A stretch of 64,000 nucleotides of DNA from Bacteroidota bacterium (GCA_027621365.1 JAQCBH010000011.1:1-64000); one strand, 5' to 3'. Shown: positions 8,445-16,931, counted from the first letter of the stretch. Notes: generated from the letters alone by a model not told the origin. A program made the numbers and translations.

Positions 8445-9422
8445 TTAGGGTTCTTGGTAGACTCGAATCCAATCGACCACCAAGGAAGTGGGCGCTTGAC
8501 TAGAATCCAAGTAGTCCAAATATCGGTGGTCAACGGCATTGTTGACAATCAAATACATGGGTTCTTGGAAATATTGCCTCATGTAGCGGTTGAGTTTGAC
8601 CCGGGCCACCTGCCGCCCATCGGTGTAAAAGCGTATGACTTCGGGGGTCCACTCACAGGCGTAAATGTGAAAGCTGTCGGTGGTGTTTTTGGGCAACTGA
8701 AAGTGCCGCATGATCAGCCGTTTGGTCTGGGTTTCGATCTTGCCGAAGTGCAGGGTCATGGTTTGGCGGTGAATGCGCTTGCCGTTCTTGAGCCCGTACA
8801 TTTCAAAGATGTCAATTTCGGGGGGCCAGTTGTAGCGACCGGTCAACCAAAAGGCCGGCCAAGTGGCGGGGCCAGAGGGATTTTTGCAGCGAACGGCAAA
8901 AAAGCCATAGGTCCACGATTGGCTGTGAAAGGTGTTCACCAAGCCAGTTCCCCAGGGAATGTTCAGCGTATCGGCCTCTCGTCTGAGCGTAGGTTCGGCT
9001 CCAATGAGAATGGAGGCACTCGAATCGGGAACCCATCGCTCTTGAATGAAATCGGTGGGGTGGTAACGGTTTTGGAGAAGCAGGTATCCGCCGGAGTCAA
9101 GCACCTCATCGTCGCCGTAAAACTGGTGAGGAAGCTGCCCGTGGTAGCGCCCCCAGGGCTGGCCGCGCTGCCAGGACTGATCGTTGAACGACTCGAACTC
9201 GTCGCTCCAGACCAACTGATAGGAAGGGCTAGGCAAACGAAGGGATTCCCCATCAGCTTTGTGCAGCCGAGCCGCTAGCTTGATCAAGGGCGTGCCGGGG
9301 TCGTGCTTTTTGAACCAAAGACCCAATTCGCTGCGCTTGAAGCCCTCACGGGTGCTGTCCAAATTCGATTGGGCTTGCACGACTTGAGTCATGCACATGG
9401 CAGCAATCAACAATACTCGCAC
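8445..9422 (-). CDS. Secreted GH16-family glycoside hydrolase
   Basis: A 325-residue protein with a GTG start at 9420-9422 and a signal peptide ([18 protein letters not shown]). The catalytic signature of family 16, E-[ILV]-D-x-x-E, is present as EIDIFE, with the upstream strand [12 protein letters not shown] typical of the concanavalin-fold barrel. GH16 enzymes cut beta-1,3- or beta-1,4-glucans and galactans such as laminarin; the substrate cannot be assigned here. There is no polysaccharide-utilisation locus around it. A CATTTTTG box lies 4 nt before the GTG, which supports this start. Confidence 0.85.
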   Translation of the reverse strand: MRVLLIAAMCMTQVVQAQSNLDSTREGFKRSELGLWFKKHDPGTPLIKLAARLHKADGESLRLPSPSYQLVWSDEFESFNDQSWQRGQPWGRYHGQLPHQFYGDDEVLDSGGYLLLQNRYHPTDFIQERWVPDSSASILIGAEPTLRREADTLNIPWGTGLVNTFHSQSWTYGFFAVRCKNPSGPATWPAFWLTGRYNWPPEIDIFEMYGLKNGKRIHRQTMTLHFGKIETQTKRLIMRHFQLPKNTTDSFHIYACEWTPEVIRFYTDGRQVARVKLNRYMRQYFQEPMYLIVNNAVDHRYLDYLDSSQAPTSLVVDWIRVYQEP

Positions 9423-9439
9423 CCTGCAAAAATGCTACT

Positions 9440-9793
9440 TTATTTCTGAGCGGGCAGAGGCGGTGGAATCAAAACCACCAATTTCAATATTTCAGGAATT
9501 TCTTCAGCGGGGGCCCAATTGGGCATTCCTGGTTTCCACATCAACGTGTCTTTTGAAATGGTTTTTTCGTTGACTAACCTGGAAATTTCAGTTTCTGAAT
9601 AGGGTCCTGACTGCTTGTCGTCTAATACCGCATAAAACAGTTGAGTCGGTTGTGGACTGCTGGGATTCATGGCCCCAGGTACATGCATTTGGGTAATAGC
9701 AGCATTCATACCTTGAACCATTTGCTGCGCCACTGCCATACTCAAACCAAATTCGACCAACCGGTCAACGGGAAAAAAATCGTGATCGTTCAT
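9440..9793 (-). CDS. Small GYF_2-domain protein
   Basis: A 117-residue protein started at the ATG at 9791-9793. Residues about 8-40 (FPVDRLVEFGLSMAVAQQMV) form an amphipathic helix rich in methionine. After a Pro-rich linker comes a GYF_2 domain at about 52-105 (LFYAVLDDKQSGPYS, DTLMWKPGMPNW). GYF domains bind proline-rich peptides. The whole protein resembles the detached C-terminus of SPFH/flotillin-like proteins, which often end in methionine-rich helix plus GYF. It ends the 9.4-12.5 kb leftward cluster and may be the adaptor of that set. Function inferred only. Confidence 0.7.
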   Translation of the reverse strand: MNDHDFFPVDRLVEFGLSMAVAQQMVQGMNAAITQMHVPGAMNPSSPQPTQLFYAVLDDKQSGPYSETEISRLVNEKTISKDTLMWKPGMPNWAPAEEIPEILKLVVLIPPPLPAQK

Positions 9794-9798
9794 GTTGT

Positions 9799-10011
9799 TT
9801 AGGGATAATCTTTCATGCCATAATTGTGAATGTGCGCTCTGTCGCAACGATTGAATCGTTCCTTGAACATTTTCCAACCGCGCGAAAGCCCGTACTTTTC
9901 AATAGCCAAAACGTAATATTCTGAGCAACTGGGTTCGTACAGACAATCGGGCGTGAATTGGGTCAAGTGTTTTTGATAAAATCGTATGCAAGCAACGATC
10001 AGTTTCTTCAT
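9799..10011 (-). CDS. yidD: Membrane protein insertion efficiency factor YidD
   Basis: A 70-residue protein of the YidD family, which helps YidC insert proteins into the inner membrane. The conserved core is fully present: IRFYQKHLTQFTPDCLYEPSCSEY, then a helix ending RGWKMFKERFNRCD. The first residues form a membrane-associated amphipathic helix. It overlaps the stop of the upstream 388-residue protein gene by 4 bp, so the two are probably translationally coupled. YidD usually lies in the rpmH-rnpA-yidD-yidC cluster; here it is inside an unrelated membrane-protein operon. Confidence 0.93.
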   Translation of the reverse strand: MKKLIVACIRFYQKHLTQFTPDCLYEPSCSEYYVLAIEKYGLSRGWKMFKERFNRCDRAHIHNYGMKDYP

Positions 10012-11174
10012 GCTTTTACGCCGTCTGCGCTAAATGTATGGAAGGTGTAATGCTGTTTTCTGAAGATATAGTCACCAAAAGTTCGCTTTATTGGGAACGC
10101 CAAAGTGACAGGGAATTTGCTCAGGAAAGCTTCAGCGAATTCACTTCTCTCTCTTTTGTTTTGTTCCTCTGCATCTGATTGAGCATTGAAATCATTTTCG
10201 TAAATGGTGGCCAAACGTTTGATGTTTGACTCTTCAATGATATCCGTTCCTTTAATATCTTTATCCTTTTTACCGAATAACATTTTCAAAATCCAACCGA
10301 TTACCGGGATTAAGTATATTACATCTATAATTTTTGCAAACAGACCCTTTACAAGAGGAAAATACCACAAGTCAAAGCGACTCAAGAATAATTTGAATGG
10401 ATTGACTTTCGTTCCCAAATCGGCCATTTTGATTTTTGATTGGCCGTGATTGCTGAATAGCATGGCATTGGTATACATGCTTTCATAAGAAGGCATATCA
10501 ATTACAGATTGAAAGGTTAAACCTCTACCGTGTATTTCGTCCATGTCTTTTTCGAATTGGGCTTTGATATCGTCATACCAATCTTTAACAAACTCGTTCA
10601 AAGCCCTTGTTCCCAAATCACTGATGTATACATAATCATCTTCATCACGATTGAACGATTTGCGGAATCCAAAATAAGAATTCAACTTGGAAACGTGCTT
10701 TTCGTTCAATTCGTCATTGTAGAAGTTGAGTTCCTGAGCATTATCTCCTCCTTTGCTCTTACACCCAATTCCACCTTTGCACCCAGATCCACCTTTGCAC
10801 CCCAAACCTTTCAAATTGCAACCAGTCAAAGAGCCACACCCCGTTTTCTTTTTGGCTATTACTAAAGGTCCAAAATAGAGTTGATAGACATTGTTATTTC
10901 CAGTTTCATTGAATCGGTATACACCATGCTTTCCAGATGAATCTGTCAGATTATTCTCGACAAATAAATTATGAGAATAAATTTGTTCGTCTTCAAATTG
11001 AGACCCTTGAGAGGAAACTTCATTGAATTTTTCGCTTAGAATTTTCTCAAAGAACTGCTTCCTCGCTTCCTCAATTTTGAAATAATCTTTTTTGGAAAGA
11101 ATGTTGCATCCCAATTTGCAACCTTTTGATTCCCAATAGGATTCTACTCGGTTTAATACTACTACTTTTTTCAT
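10008..11174 (-). CDS. Unknown membrane-associated protein with Gly-Cys hexapeptide repeat
   Basis: A 388-residue protein I do not recognise. Near the N-terminus is a GCKLGC motif (C19, C23). Residues 112-143 form a repeat with cysteines at 113, 119, 126, 132 and 138, each preceded by Gly and mostly followed by Lys and Gly (units such as SGCKGG and IGCKSK). A hydrophobic stretch at about 270-300, with a Pro-Gly break, looks like a membrane hairpin. The C-terminal 80 residues are soluble and charged. There is no signal peptide, so the cysteines probably face the cytosol, where metal binding is a reasonable guess. The gene is clearly more AT-rich than the window average and overlaps yidD by 4 bp. 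Confidence 0.7.
   Translation of the reverse strand: MKKVVVLNRVESYWESKGCKLGCNILSKKDYFKIEEARKQFFEKILSEKFNEVSSQGSQFEDEQIYSHNLFVENNLTDSSGKHGVYRFNETGNNNVYQLYFGPLVIAKKKTGCGSLTGCNLKGLGCKGGSGCKGGIGCKSKGGDNAQELNFYNDELNEKHVSKLNSYFGFRKSFNRDEDDYVYISDLGTRALNEFVKDWYDDIKAQFEKDMDEIHGRGLTFQSVIDMPSYESMYTNAMLFSNHGQSKIKMADLGTKVNPFKLFLSRFDLWYFPLVKGLFAKIIDVIYLIPVIGWILKMLFGKKDKDIKGTDIIEESNIKRLATIYENDFNAQSDAEEQNKRERSEFAEAFLSKFPVTLAFPIKRTFGDYIFRKQHYTFHTFSADGVKA
10767..10802 (-). repeat. 18-bp tandem repeat encoding GCKGG units
   Basis: Two direct 18-bp copies (10767-10784 and 10785-10802) differ only in their first four bases and share the 14-base block CCACCTTTGCACCC. A diverged copy follows on each side. The unit length preserves the reading frame, giving whole hexapeptide additions to the protein. 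Confidence 0.75.
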
Positions 11175-11179
11175 ATTGG

Positions 11180-12451
11180 TTAGTCGTTTTTTAATGTTTC
11201 TTTAATTTTGATTCGTTTGTACTTCGGGAGTTTGTCATTGATGGAGTTTTTGCGATTGATATAGGAGTTGAAATACTCTTTCTCAGTCTCCGTTTCCCCA
11301 CTGTTTATGCTGATTTTGGTCCAAGCTATTTTATCCAATTCTATTTTGGCCTTAGAGTACAATTTTTTATCAATGTACCCATCTATATCGTCCAATTTCT
11401 GGTTGACCTTAGCCAATTCTATTTTACACTTCAGTTCAAATACTTTGTCGGCATCTTCAATCCCGTTCATTAGGCTATCGGCTTGATCAAAGTCATTGTT
11501 TTTGATCACTGATTCAACTTCCACCACCTGTTTTTCAATACCTTGATCTATTACTTTTTGCTCTTCATTTTTGTTGTAACCCCAAACAAAAATGGCTGCG
11601 ATTGCTATTAAGAAAGCAACGAATATGTGAACCAATTTTTGGTTGTTGCCCTTTATGACTGATCGTGCAGCGTTGGTTATGCTGTTCACATCTTCGAACG
11701 AATCTTTGTCATTTTTCATGGCAATCGAAGCCTTGGTATGAATTTGATCAATCTTTTTCATCCAAATCGCATTCCAAGCACCTTTGTATTTCGCTTGTTC
11801 GCTGAAGGAATTGAAATAGGTATTGGAATGAATTCGGCTCGAAGCCAAGGTGAGAAATTCCAAGATTTCTTCTCTGGCTGTGGGAACTGGAAAATTCATG
11901 ATGAGATCCTCTTTGCGAGAATCTGTTGTGGACCATTGGGCAGGTTTTGATCGGTCCATGATGAACTTGAGAATGGCGATAGGCAATAATAGCCACCAGA
12001 AAAACAGCCATTTCACTATTGACCCACATCCCACATTGTCAAAGTCTAATCCTTCTTTCTCTGTATAGATGCTTTCTTTTCGTTGAGATTCAATCTCGTC
12101 TAGTTTCTCAAAGAACTTGATGATGTTTTTATTCGATCCAATGTTCCGAAATTCAGTTCCGCAATCTGCGCATTTGGTAGCAAAGGTTTCGGCTATAGCT
12201 CCGCAACCGGGGCATTTTCGCACATCTCCGAGTTTGTCAGATTTGGGTGCAGCTTTTGTTGCCTCTGCCGCTCTGGCTTTCTGCATCTCTTCCTGTTTTT
12301 CGAACAGGCGAGATTCTAATACGACCTCGAACTCATCGAGATCGATTCCTTCGGCCTCTGCCTTTTTGAAGAGTACTTGTTTTTCCTTTTCTGTCAATTC
12401 ACCATCGGCCAAGGTGGCTCGAATCAGTGCTTCAATTTTCTCATTGTACAT
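11180..12451 (-). CDS. Unknown membrane protein with TerB-like N-terminus and zinc ribbon
   Basis: A 423-residue protein. Residues 1-50 form a helical domain resembling the short TerB-like units found at the N-terminus of many Bacteroidota membrane proteins (IRATLADGELTEKEKQVLF). A zinc ribbon follows with CPGC at 80-83 and CADC at 94-97. Transmembrane helices are predicted at about 144-164 and 272-291. The region after the second helix is charged and probably coiled coil, with TPR-like spacing. It starts the leftward cluster, 5 nt before the Gly-Cys repeat gene, and is AT-rich like it. I cannot assign a function; zinc binding and membrane location are inferred from motifs. Confidence 0.72.
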   Translation of the reverse strand: MYNEKIEALIRATLADGELTEKEKQVLFKKAEAEGIDLDEFEVVLESRLFEKQEEMQKARAAEATKAAPKSDKLGDVRKCPGCGAIAETFATKCADCGTEFRNIGSNKNIIKFFEKLDEIESQRKESIYTEKEGLDFDNVGCGSIVKWLFFWWLLLPIAILKFIMDRSKPAQWSTTDSRKEDLIMNFPVPTAREEILEFLTLASSRIHSNTYFNSFSEQAKYKGAWNAIWMKKIDQIHTKASIAMKNDKDSFEDVNSITNAARSVIKGNNQKLVHIFVAFLIAIAAIFVWGYNKNEEQKVIDQGIEKQVVEVESVIKNNDFDQADSLMNGIEDADKVFELKCKIELAKVNQKLDDIDGYIDKKLYSKAKIELDKIAWTKISINSGETETEKEYFNSYINRKNSINDKLPKYKRIKIKETLKND

Positions 12452-12542
12452 GGGTAAATGGCGTTTCTAATAGACGGTATCTGAGCAAGATATGATTTTT
12501 TTGGTAGAAAAGATTGCAAATTGTGGTTCATTTAGTAAGCGG

Positions 12543-12560
12543 TTCCATTTTTAAATGGAA
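12543..12560. promoter_or_regulatory. Perfect inverted repeat, candidate operator
   Basis: TTCCATTT (12543-12550) and AAATGGAA (12553-12560) form an exact 8-bp inverted repeat with a 2-nt centre. It lies in the 179-nt region between the divergent zinc-ribbon gene and era. The geometry suits a dimeric regulator, but there is no direct evidence for one. Confidence 0.4.
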
Positions 12561-12618
12561 TGAAATTTGAATGACTGTTAGAAAGGGCAAATGGTGCAAT
12601 TCCCGTTCTGAATAGTGC

Positions 12619-12626
12619 TAACTTTG
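12619..12626 (+). promoter_or_regulatory. -7 box TAACTTTG directly before era
   Basis: An exact TAnnTTTG match ending 4 nt before the era ATG, implying a leaderless or nearly leaderless transcript. Confidence 0.5.
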
Positions 12627-12630
12627 GGAA

Positions 12631-13524
12631 ATGGACAACAGCCAATTTAGGTCAGGGTTTGTTAGCATCATCGGCATGCCAAATGCAGGCAAAAGCACCT
12701 TGTACAACGCTTTGATGGGCGAAAAATTGGCTATTGTTAACCCCAAGGCCCAGACGACGCGTCACCGCATTTTAGGTATCAAAAATGGTCCTGATTATCA
12801 AATTGTCTATTCAGACACACCGGGTATTTTGCGCAAAACCAGTTATCAGATGCACGAGCGCATGATGAAGTTTGTGGGCGAATCGATGTCTGACAGCGAT
12901 GTGCTGGTGTTGCTCATTGACATTCACGGCAAGGATTTCAATCCTGAGATTCGGGAGCGCTTTGCCAAAAGTGGGGCGTACAAAGTTGTGGGTATAAATA
13001 AGATTGATGTTAGCTCTCAAGAGGAATTGGACGGGGCCATGGCGCGATTGAAAGAGGAGTTTCCCGCTGACCGCTACCTGCCGATGTCGGCCCAAGAGGG
13101 TTTTGGTGTGGCCGAGCTGGAAGCCCTTGTGGCGGCCGCTTTGCCAGTGCACCCTCCCTATTACCCCACTGACCAAATGACCGACCGCTCGGAGCGTTTC
13201 TTTGTCAATGAAATCGTGCGCAACAACATCTTGCGCTTGTACGACGAGGAGATTCCCTACTCGAGTGAGGTCTTGACCTTGGCATTCAAAGAAAACTCGA
13301 AAATCATTCGCATTTCGGCCGAAATCATTGTGGAGCGCGAGTCACAAAAGCCCATTATCATCGGAAAAGCTGGGGCCGGGATCAAAAAATTGGGGATAGC
13401 TGCAAGAAAAGATCTGGAAGAATTTTTCCAGAAGCAGGTTTTTTTGGAACTCTTTGTCAAAGTGCGCGACGATTGGCGCAACAATAAGAATATGTTGAGG
13501 CAATTCGGTTACGACTATGAATAG
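12631..13524 (+). CDS. era: GTPase Era
   Basis: A 297-residue GTPase that binds 16S rRNA and is needed for 30S subunit maturation. The G domain shows G1 GMPNAGKST (about residues 16-24), G2 around KAQTTRHRI, G3 DTPG and G4 NKID. The C-terminal KH RNA-binding domain is clear (IIGKAGAGIKKLG) and the protein ends normally after it. The ATG at 12631 fits both the conserved N-terminus and the promoter box. The 3' end overlaps the next gene by 8 bp. Confidence 0.97.
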   Translation: MDNSQFRSGFVSIIGMPNAGKSTLYNALMGEKLAIVNPKAQTTRHRILGIKNGPDYQIVYSDTPGILRKTSYQMHERMMKFVGESMSDSDVLVLLIDIHGKDFNPEIRERFAKSGAYKVVGINKIDVSSQEELDGAMARLKEEFPADRYLPMSAQEGFGVAELEALVAAALPVHPPYYPTDQMTDRSERFFVNEIVRNNILRLYDEEIPYSSEVLTLAFKENSKIIRISAEIIVERESQKPIIIGKAGAGIKKLGIAARKDLEEFFQKQVFLELFVKVRDDWRNNKNMLRQFGYDYE

Positions 13525-14386
13525 GGCATCGATATTGATTTTGGCTTTGGTGGGTTGCGGCAATGCTGAAGTCACAAACATGCAGAATGTGAGTACTCAA
13601 GAAGATGTGGCCATGCGACAAACAGATACCACTTTTGAATTGGAAACTGATTATGGAGCAAAAGTTCAATTCGACTATTTCGCTTCACCAGAGCCTAGTT
13701 CAAAATTGATCGTGGCATTGCCGGGGTGGAATCATTCGCCCAAGCAATACCTGGAACATTCTTCATTGTTGGATTCAAGCAGTTTTCTGGGCTACAATGT
13801 GTTACTCATACACATGGGTAAAAGCGTATATGCAGATTCTGTTTATCCTGAAACCCGAAAGGATTATCGTTTGTACCCGACTGCAACTTGGTTTTCCAAT
13901 AGTGTATGGTCTGCGCTCGAACAGCATATAAACTTGACTCCTGATTGTTTTGTTGGGGTTATGGGCTATTCAACGGGAGGAAGAGGGGCAGCGACCATAG
14001 CCATCATGAATCCGGAATGGGTGTCTGTTTTGGCGGTGTGGAGTGGTGATTTTAAACCTGAATTGGAACCGCATGACGCCTTGCAAACGAACATTCGTGG
14101 GCCGTATACGTCGTTTAAAGATCGCTGGGACCGGGCTGACTTGTGTGTCAAAATCGATCGCTTGACTTGTCCTGTTTACATCTCTCATGGTCTTAAAGAT
14201 GAGGTTGTGCCTCTTGCTCAGAGCAAGACATTTTATAACACATTATTACCAAGACGAACGTCTGAAAACCTCATCGGAAATTGGGTTCCTAATGCGGCCC
14301 ACGATTGGGATTTTTGGTCTGTTGAGGTCCTAAAGAGTCTGGATTTTTTTGAGAAAGTATACCTACAGAAAGTAGCATTTGATTAG
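13517..14386 (+). CDS. Alpha/beta hydrolase-fold lipoprotein
   Basis: A 289-residue protein with a lipoprotein signal (ILILALVGC, Cys14). The hydrolase fold is supported by an oxyanion-type segment ALPGWNHSP, the nucleophile elbow GYSTGG (Ser about 151), an acidic residue in SHGLKDEVVP (about 229) and the histidine in NAAHDWDFW (about 261). It probably acts as an esterase or peptidase-like hydrolase on the periplasmic side of a membrane. The substrate is unknown. It overlaps era by 8 bp and ends 5 nt before the EEP-family gene, so the three form one unit. Confidence 0.75.
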   Translation: MNRASILILALVGCGNAEVTNMQNVSTQEDVAMRQTDTTFELETDYGAKVQFDYFASPEPSSKLIVALPGWNHSPKQYLEHSSLLDSSSFLGYNVLLIHMGKSVYADSVYPETRKDYRLYPTATWFSNSVWSALEQHINLTPDCFVGVMGYSTGGRGAATIAIMNPEWVSVLAVWSGDFKPELEPHDALQTNIRGPYTSFKDRWDRADLCVKIDRLTCPVYISHGLKDEVVPLAQSKTFYNTLLPRRTSENLIGNWVPNAAHDWDFWSVEVLKSLDFFEKVYLQKVAFD

Positions 14387-14391
14387 AAACC

Positions 14392-15393
14392 ATGAAGGGC
14401 ATCGGCATATGTGCATTGCTATTGACCTGGGCGACCGCCCAGGCCCAGCACGATATTGTAGGTGGGCCCGTTCAACCCGTTTCTGAAGATTCTACCTATC
14501 GCATGCGTGTAGAGCCGGCGGCTAGAGGAAGCTACCGGGTCATGACCTACAACCTTCGTTTCTTCACCTTTGGTGATGGCCCCAATGCTTGGCCCGAGCG
14601 AATGGTGCAAGTGGCCGATCAGGTTCAGCGCATTGCCCCTGACTTCATTGGTACCCAAGAAGGATTGTACCGCCAATTGATGGACTTGCAAGGTCTCGCT
14701 TCGAGCGACAGCCTGCACCGAGTGGCTTGCCGTCAGGCGGGATTAACCTATGAAGAAGGGGTGGGACATGTCGACTATGGCTGGGTAGGCGTAGGCCGTG
14801 ACTCAGGAGATAACCGCGGGGAGCACTGCGCCATTTTCTACCGATACGACCGCTTTGACTGCGTGTACAGTGAAACCTTTTGGTTGTCTCGGCACCCCGA
14901 TGAACCGTCCAAAGATTGGGATGCAGCTTTGCCACGCATCGCTACCTTGGCTTTGATGAGGGACCTTCGAACAGGCCGCATCATTTGTGTGGTCAATACC
15001 CATTTTGATCACATGGGCGTGAAGGCTAGAGACAAGAGTGCGAAGGTCATTTTGGACCGATTGCGCAGTTATTCCAAGACGGATTACCCCTTGATTTTGT
15101 TGGGCGATTTGAATTTGACGCCTGAAGAAAAACCCATTCAACGCTTGGCTTCAGCCATGCAAGAATCGTATTCTCATGCGCCTTTGCAATACACCGGAGC
15201 CCCAGCCGCCGATCCAGTTCACGGCACCTTCAATGCCTTTCAATACGGAAAGCTGCACGATAGGCGAATCGACTATGTATTCTCGAGTGAGGATTGGAGT
15301 GTTTTGAACCACGGCATCATCGCTGAGAGCACACACGGGCACTATCCATCAGACCACTTTCCAGTAGTCGTCGATTTGGCTTTAGGATACTAA
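14392..15393 (+). CDS. Secreted endonuclease/exonuclease/phosphatase-family protein
   Basis: A 333-residue protein with a signal peptide (MKGIGICALLLTWATAQAQ) followed by an EEP domain. The metal and catalytic motifs are in order: MTYNLRFF, GTQEG, NTHFDHMG, LGDLNLTPEE and the final SDHFPV. The family includes nucleases, sphingomyelinase-like enzymes and phosphatases; secreted versions in Bacteroidota are usually called by domain only. It is the last gene of the era operon. Just 11 nt separate its stop from the convergent DUF1761 gene. Confidence 0.82.
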   Translation: MKGIGICALLLTWATAQAQHDIVGGPVQPVSEDSTYRMRVEPAARGSYRVMTYNLRFFTFGDGPNAWPERMVQVADQVQRIAPDFIGTQEGLYRQLMDLQGLASSDSLHRVACRQAGLTYEEGVGHVDYGWVGVGRDSGDNRGEHCAIFYRYDRFDCVYSETFWLSRHPDEPSKDWDAALPRIATLALMRDLRTGRIICVVNTHFDHMGVKARDKSAKVILDRLRSYSKTDYPLILLGDLNLTPEEKPIQRLASAMQESYSHAPLQYTGAPAADPVHGTFNAFQYGKLHDRRIDYVFSSEDWSVLNHGIIAESTHGHYPSDHFPVVVDLALGY

Positions 15394-15404
15394 GGGTTTT
15401 GGCC

Positions 15405-15845
15405 TTAAACGAATACCAGAATGTAGGCGGCAATCAGCAAGCTGCACAAGTTGCTGAAAGTGTCAATGAAGAACAATTTCCAGCGGCGGCCGTGAAAAAT
15501 CACCTTGTTCATGTCTTGTGGCATGAAGAAACCGAGCCAAGTCAAAATAGCTCCAATGGCAGCGGCGGCCGCATCGGGCATGAAGGGTTCAGCATGACCC
15601 CAAGAACGGGCATCCCAAGCTTGAATGTTGTGGTCAAAGACCCACACCATGAGAAACAGCCCCACGATATTGAGCGCTAGGCTGCTAAACATCTGTTTTC
15701 GAGTGGGTTTCTCGTCTTCGGGTAGGCCCAATTCCTTGCGCCAGGTTTTGCCAAACAACACGCTGTAGTAGATCATGTTGAAGCTGAAGGCCCCGGCTAC
15801 AGCGAGCAAGATGGCCACAATGTTGAGTTCAATGGTTGGTTGCAT
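15405..15845 (-). CDS. DUF1761 membrane protein
   Basis: A 146-residue protein with four transmembrane helices. The N-terminal part (LLAVAGAFSFNMIYYSVLFGKTW) matches the DUF1761 pattern in which a helix is followed by a Tyr/Trp-rich segment and FGKxW. The family has no known function. It stands alone between the EEP gene and the fic gene, 37 nt from the latter. Confidence 0.75.
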   Translation of the reverse strand: MQPTIELNIVAILLAVAGAFSFNMIYYSVLFGKTWRKELGLPEDEKPTRKQMFSSLALNIVGLFLMVWVFDHNIQAWDARSWGHAEPFMPDAAAAAIGAILTWLGFFMPQDMNKVIFHGRRWKLFFIDTFSNLCSLLIAAYILVFV

Positions 15846-15882
15846 TACGCAGGCAATATACGGCGACTGGGCTTTGACTGAT

Positions 15883-16839
15883 TTAGCGCTTGATCTGATA
15901 TTCGGTCAGGCGTTTGTCGCCTTTTTTTTGGATCAGGCCTCGGTCTACGGCGTATTTGAGGTCGCGGCTAGCGGTGGCCGATGAGAGTTCAGGGAATTCA
16001 CGCATGTAGTCAATGCGCTGAAAGCGCTTGTGATCGCCCAGCATGAAATAGCGCACGCGCTCTTCTTGGCTCTTGTTTCGCGTTTGCTCTTGGATGTATT
16101 CTTCTAGGGCGGTTTCAATCACCTCGAGCATGAATACAATGAAGTCGGTCGATTCTCCTTTTTTGTCGCAGATTTCTAAGGTGTCGTAATAGAGTTTTTG
16201 CCGTTGGGCAATGATCGATTCAATGGGAATGGCCCCAAATACCGGGTGCTCGCTGGCCAAAATCAAGGTTTGCCAAAGTCGGCCCATTCGCCCATTCCCA
16301 TCGGCAAAGGGGTGTATGAATTCAAACTCGTAGTGAAAGACGCAGCTGCTGATCAGGATCATGTTATCGGGATCATTCAAGTACCCAAACAAATCGGCCA
16401 TTAGTTGCGGAACCAGTTTGGCGGGTGGGGCCATGTGTATGACCTCCTCGCCTTTGACTACCCCCACGCCGTGTGAGCGATACTGGCCTAGACTCTGCAC
16501 CAACTCCTTCATGAGCATGCCGTGGGCTTCCAATAAAGAACGCTCGGAAAAGGGATCCCAGTGGTTCCAGTGCTCATAGACGTTCAAAGCATTTTCAACT
16601 TCAAGAATGTCTTTGGCCGGTCCCAATACCCGCTTGCCGTTCATGATGAAGGTGATTTGGTCTTCGCTCAAACTGTTGCCCTCGATGTACAAGGAGCTTT
16701 GAATCGAGCGTATGTTGTTCTGTTTGCGCAGTATGGGCGAAGGGCGGTCGTAGTGCATGCCCTTCATTTGGCCGAGAAGATGTTTGATGTTGGCCGAGAG
16801 CTTCAGAATTTGATGGGTCAATTGAAATGGAGGTGCCAT
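15883..16839 (-). CDS. Fic-domain protein with C-terminal winged helix
   Basis: A 318-residue protein started at the ATG at 16837-16839 (MAPPFQLTH), where family similarity begins. The catalytic Fic motif HPFADGNGRMGR is complete at about residues 175-186, so AMP transfer from ATP to a protein hydroxyl is expected. An inhibitory motif of the S-x-x-x-E-G-N type (SSLYIEGN, about residue 50) lies N-terminal to it, as in class II Fic proteins that hold themselves inactive. The last 60 residues look like a winged helix (SSATASRDLKYAVDRGLI), suggesting DNA binding or autoregulation. There is no separate antitoxin gene. A TACATTTG box at 16869-16862 precedes it by 22 nt. Confidence 0.9.
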   Translation of the reverse strand: MAPPFQLTHQILKLSANIKHLLGQMKGMHYDRPSPILRKQNNIRSIQSSLYIEGNSLSEDQITFIMNGKRVLGPAKDILEVENALNVYEHWNHWDPFSERSLLEAHGMLMKELVQSLGQYRSHGVGVVKGEEVIHMAPPAKLVPQLMADLFGYLNDPDNMILISSCVFHYEFEFIHPFADGNGRMGRLWQTLILASEHPVFGAIPIESIIAQRQKLYYDTLEICDKKGESTDFIVFMLEVIETALEEYIQEQTRNKSQEERVRYFMLGDHKRFQRIDYMREFPELSSATASRDLKYAVDRGLIQKKGDKRLTEYQIKR

Positions 16840-16931
16840 GATACTATCAAATGATGCTATACAAATGTACAGAATGGGTTCGTATTGCTCCTTGCGAATA
16901 CCGAGATTTGTGGAGGAAACATGTGCCGAGA

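Noticed and set aside
8445-9422. GH16 gene as part of a polysaccharide utilisation locus
   Set aside because: No SusC/SusD pair or other glycosidase is adjacent; the TonB receptor at 2.9-5.1 kb is separated by tyrS and rmlA and lacks SusC features.
10744-10845. CRISPR-like or satellite repeat
   Set aside because: The 18-bp tandem units have no spacers and lie in frame inside a coding region.
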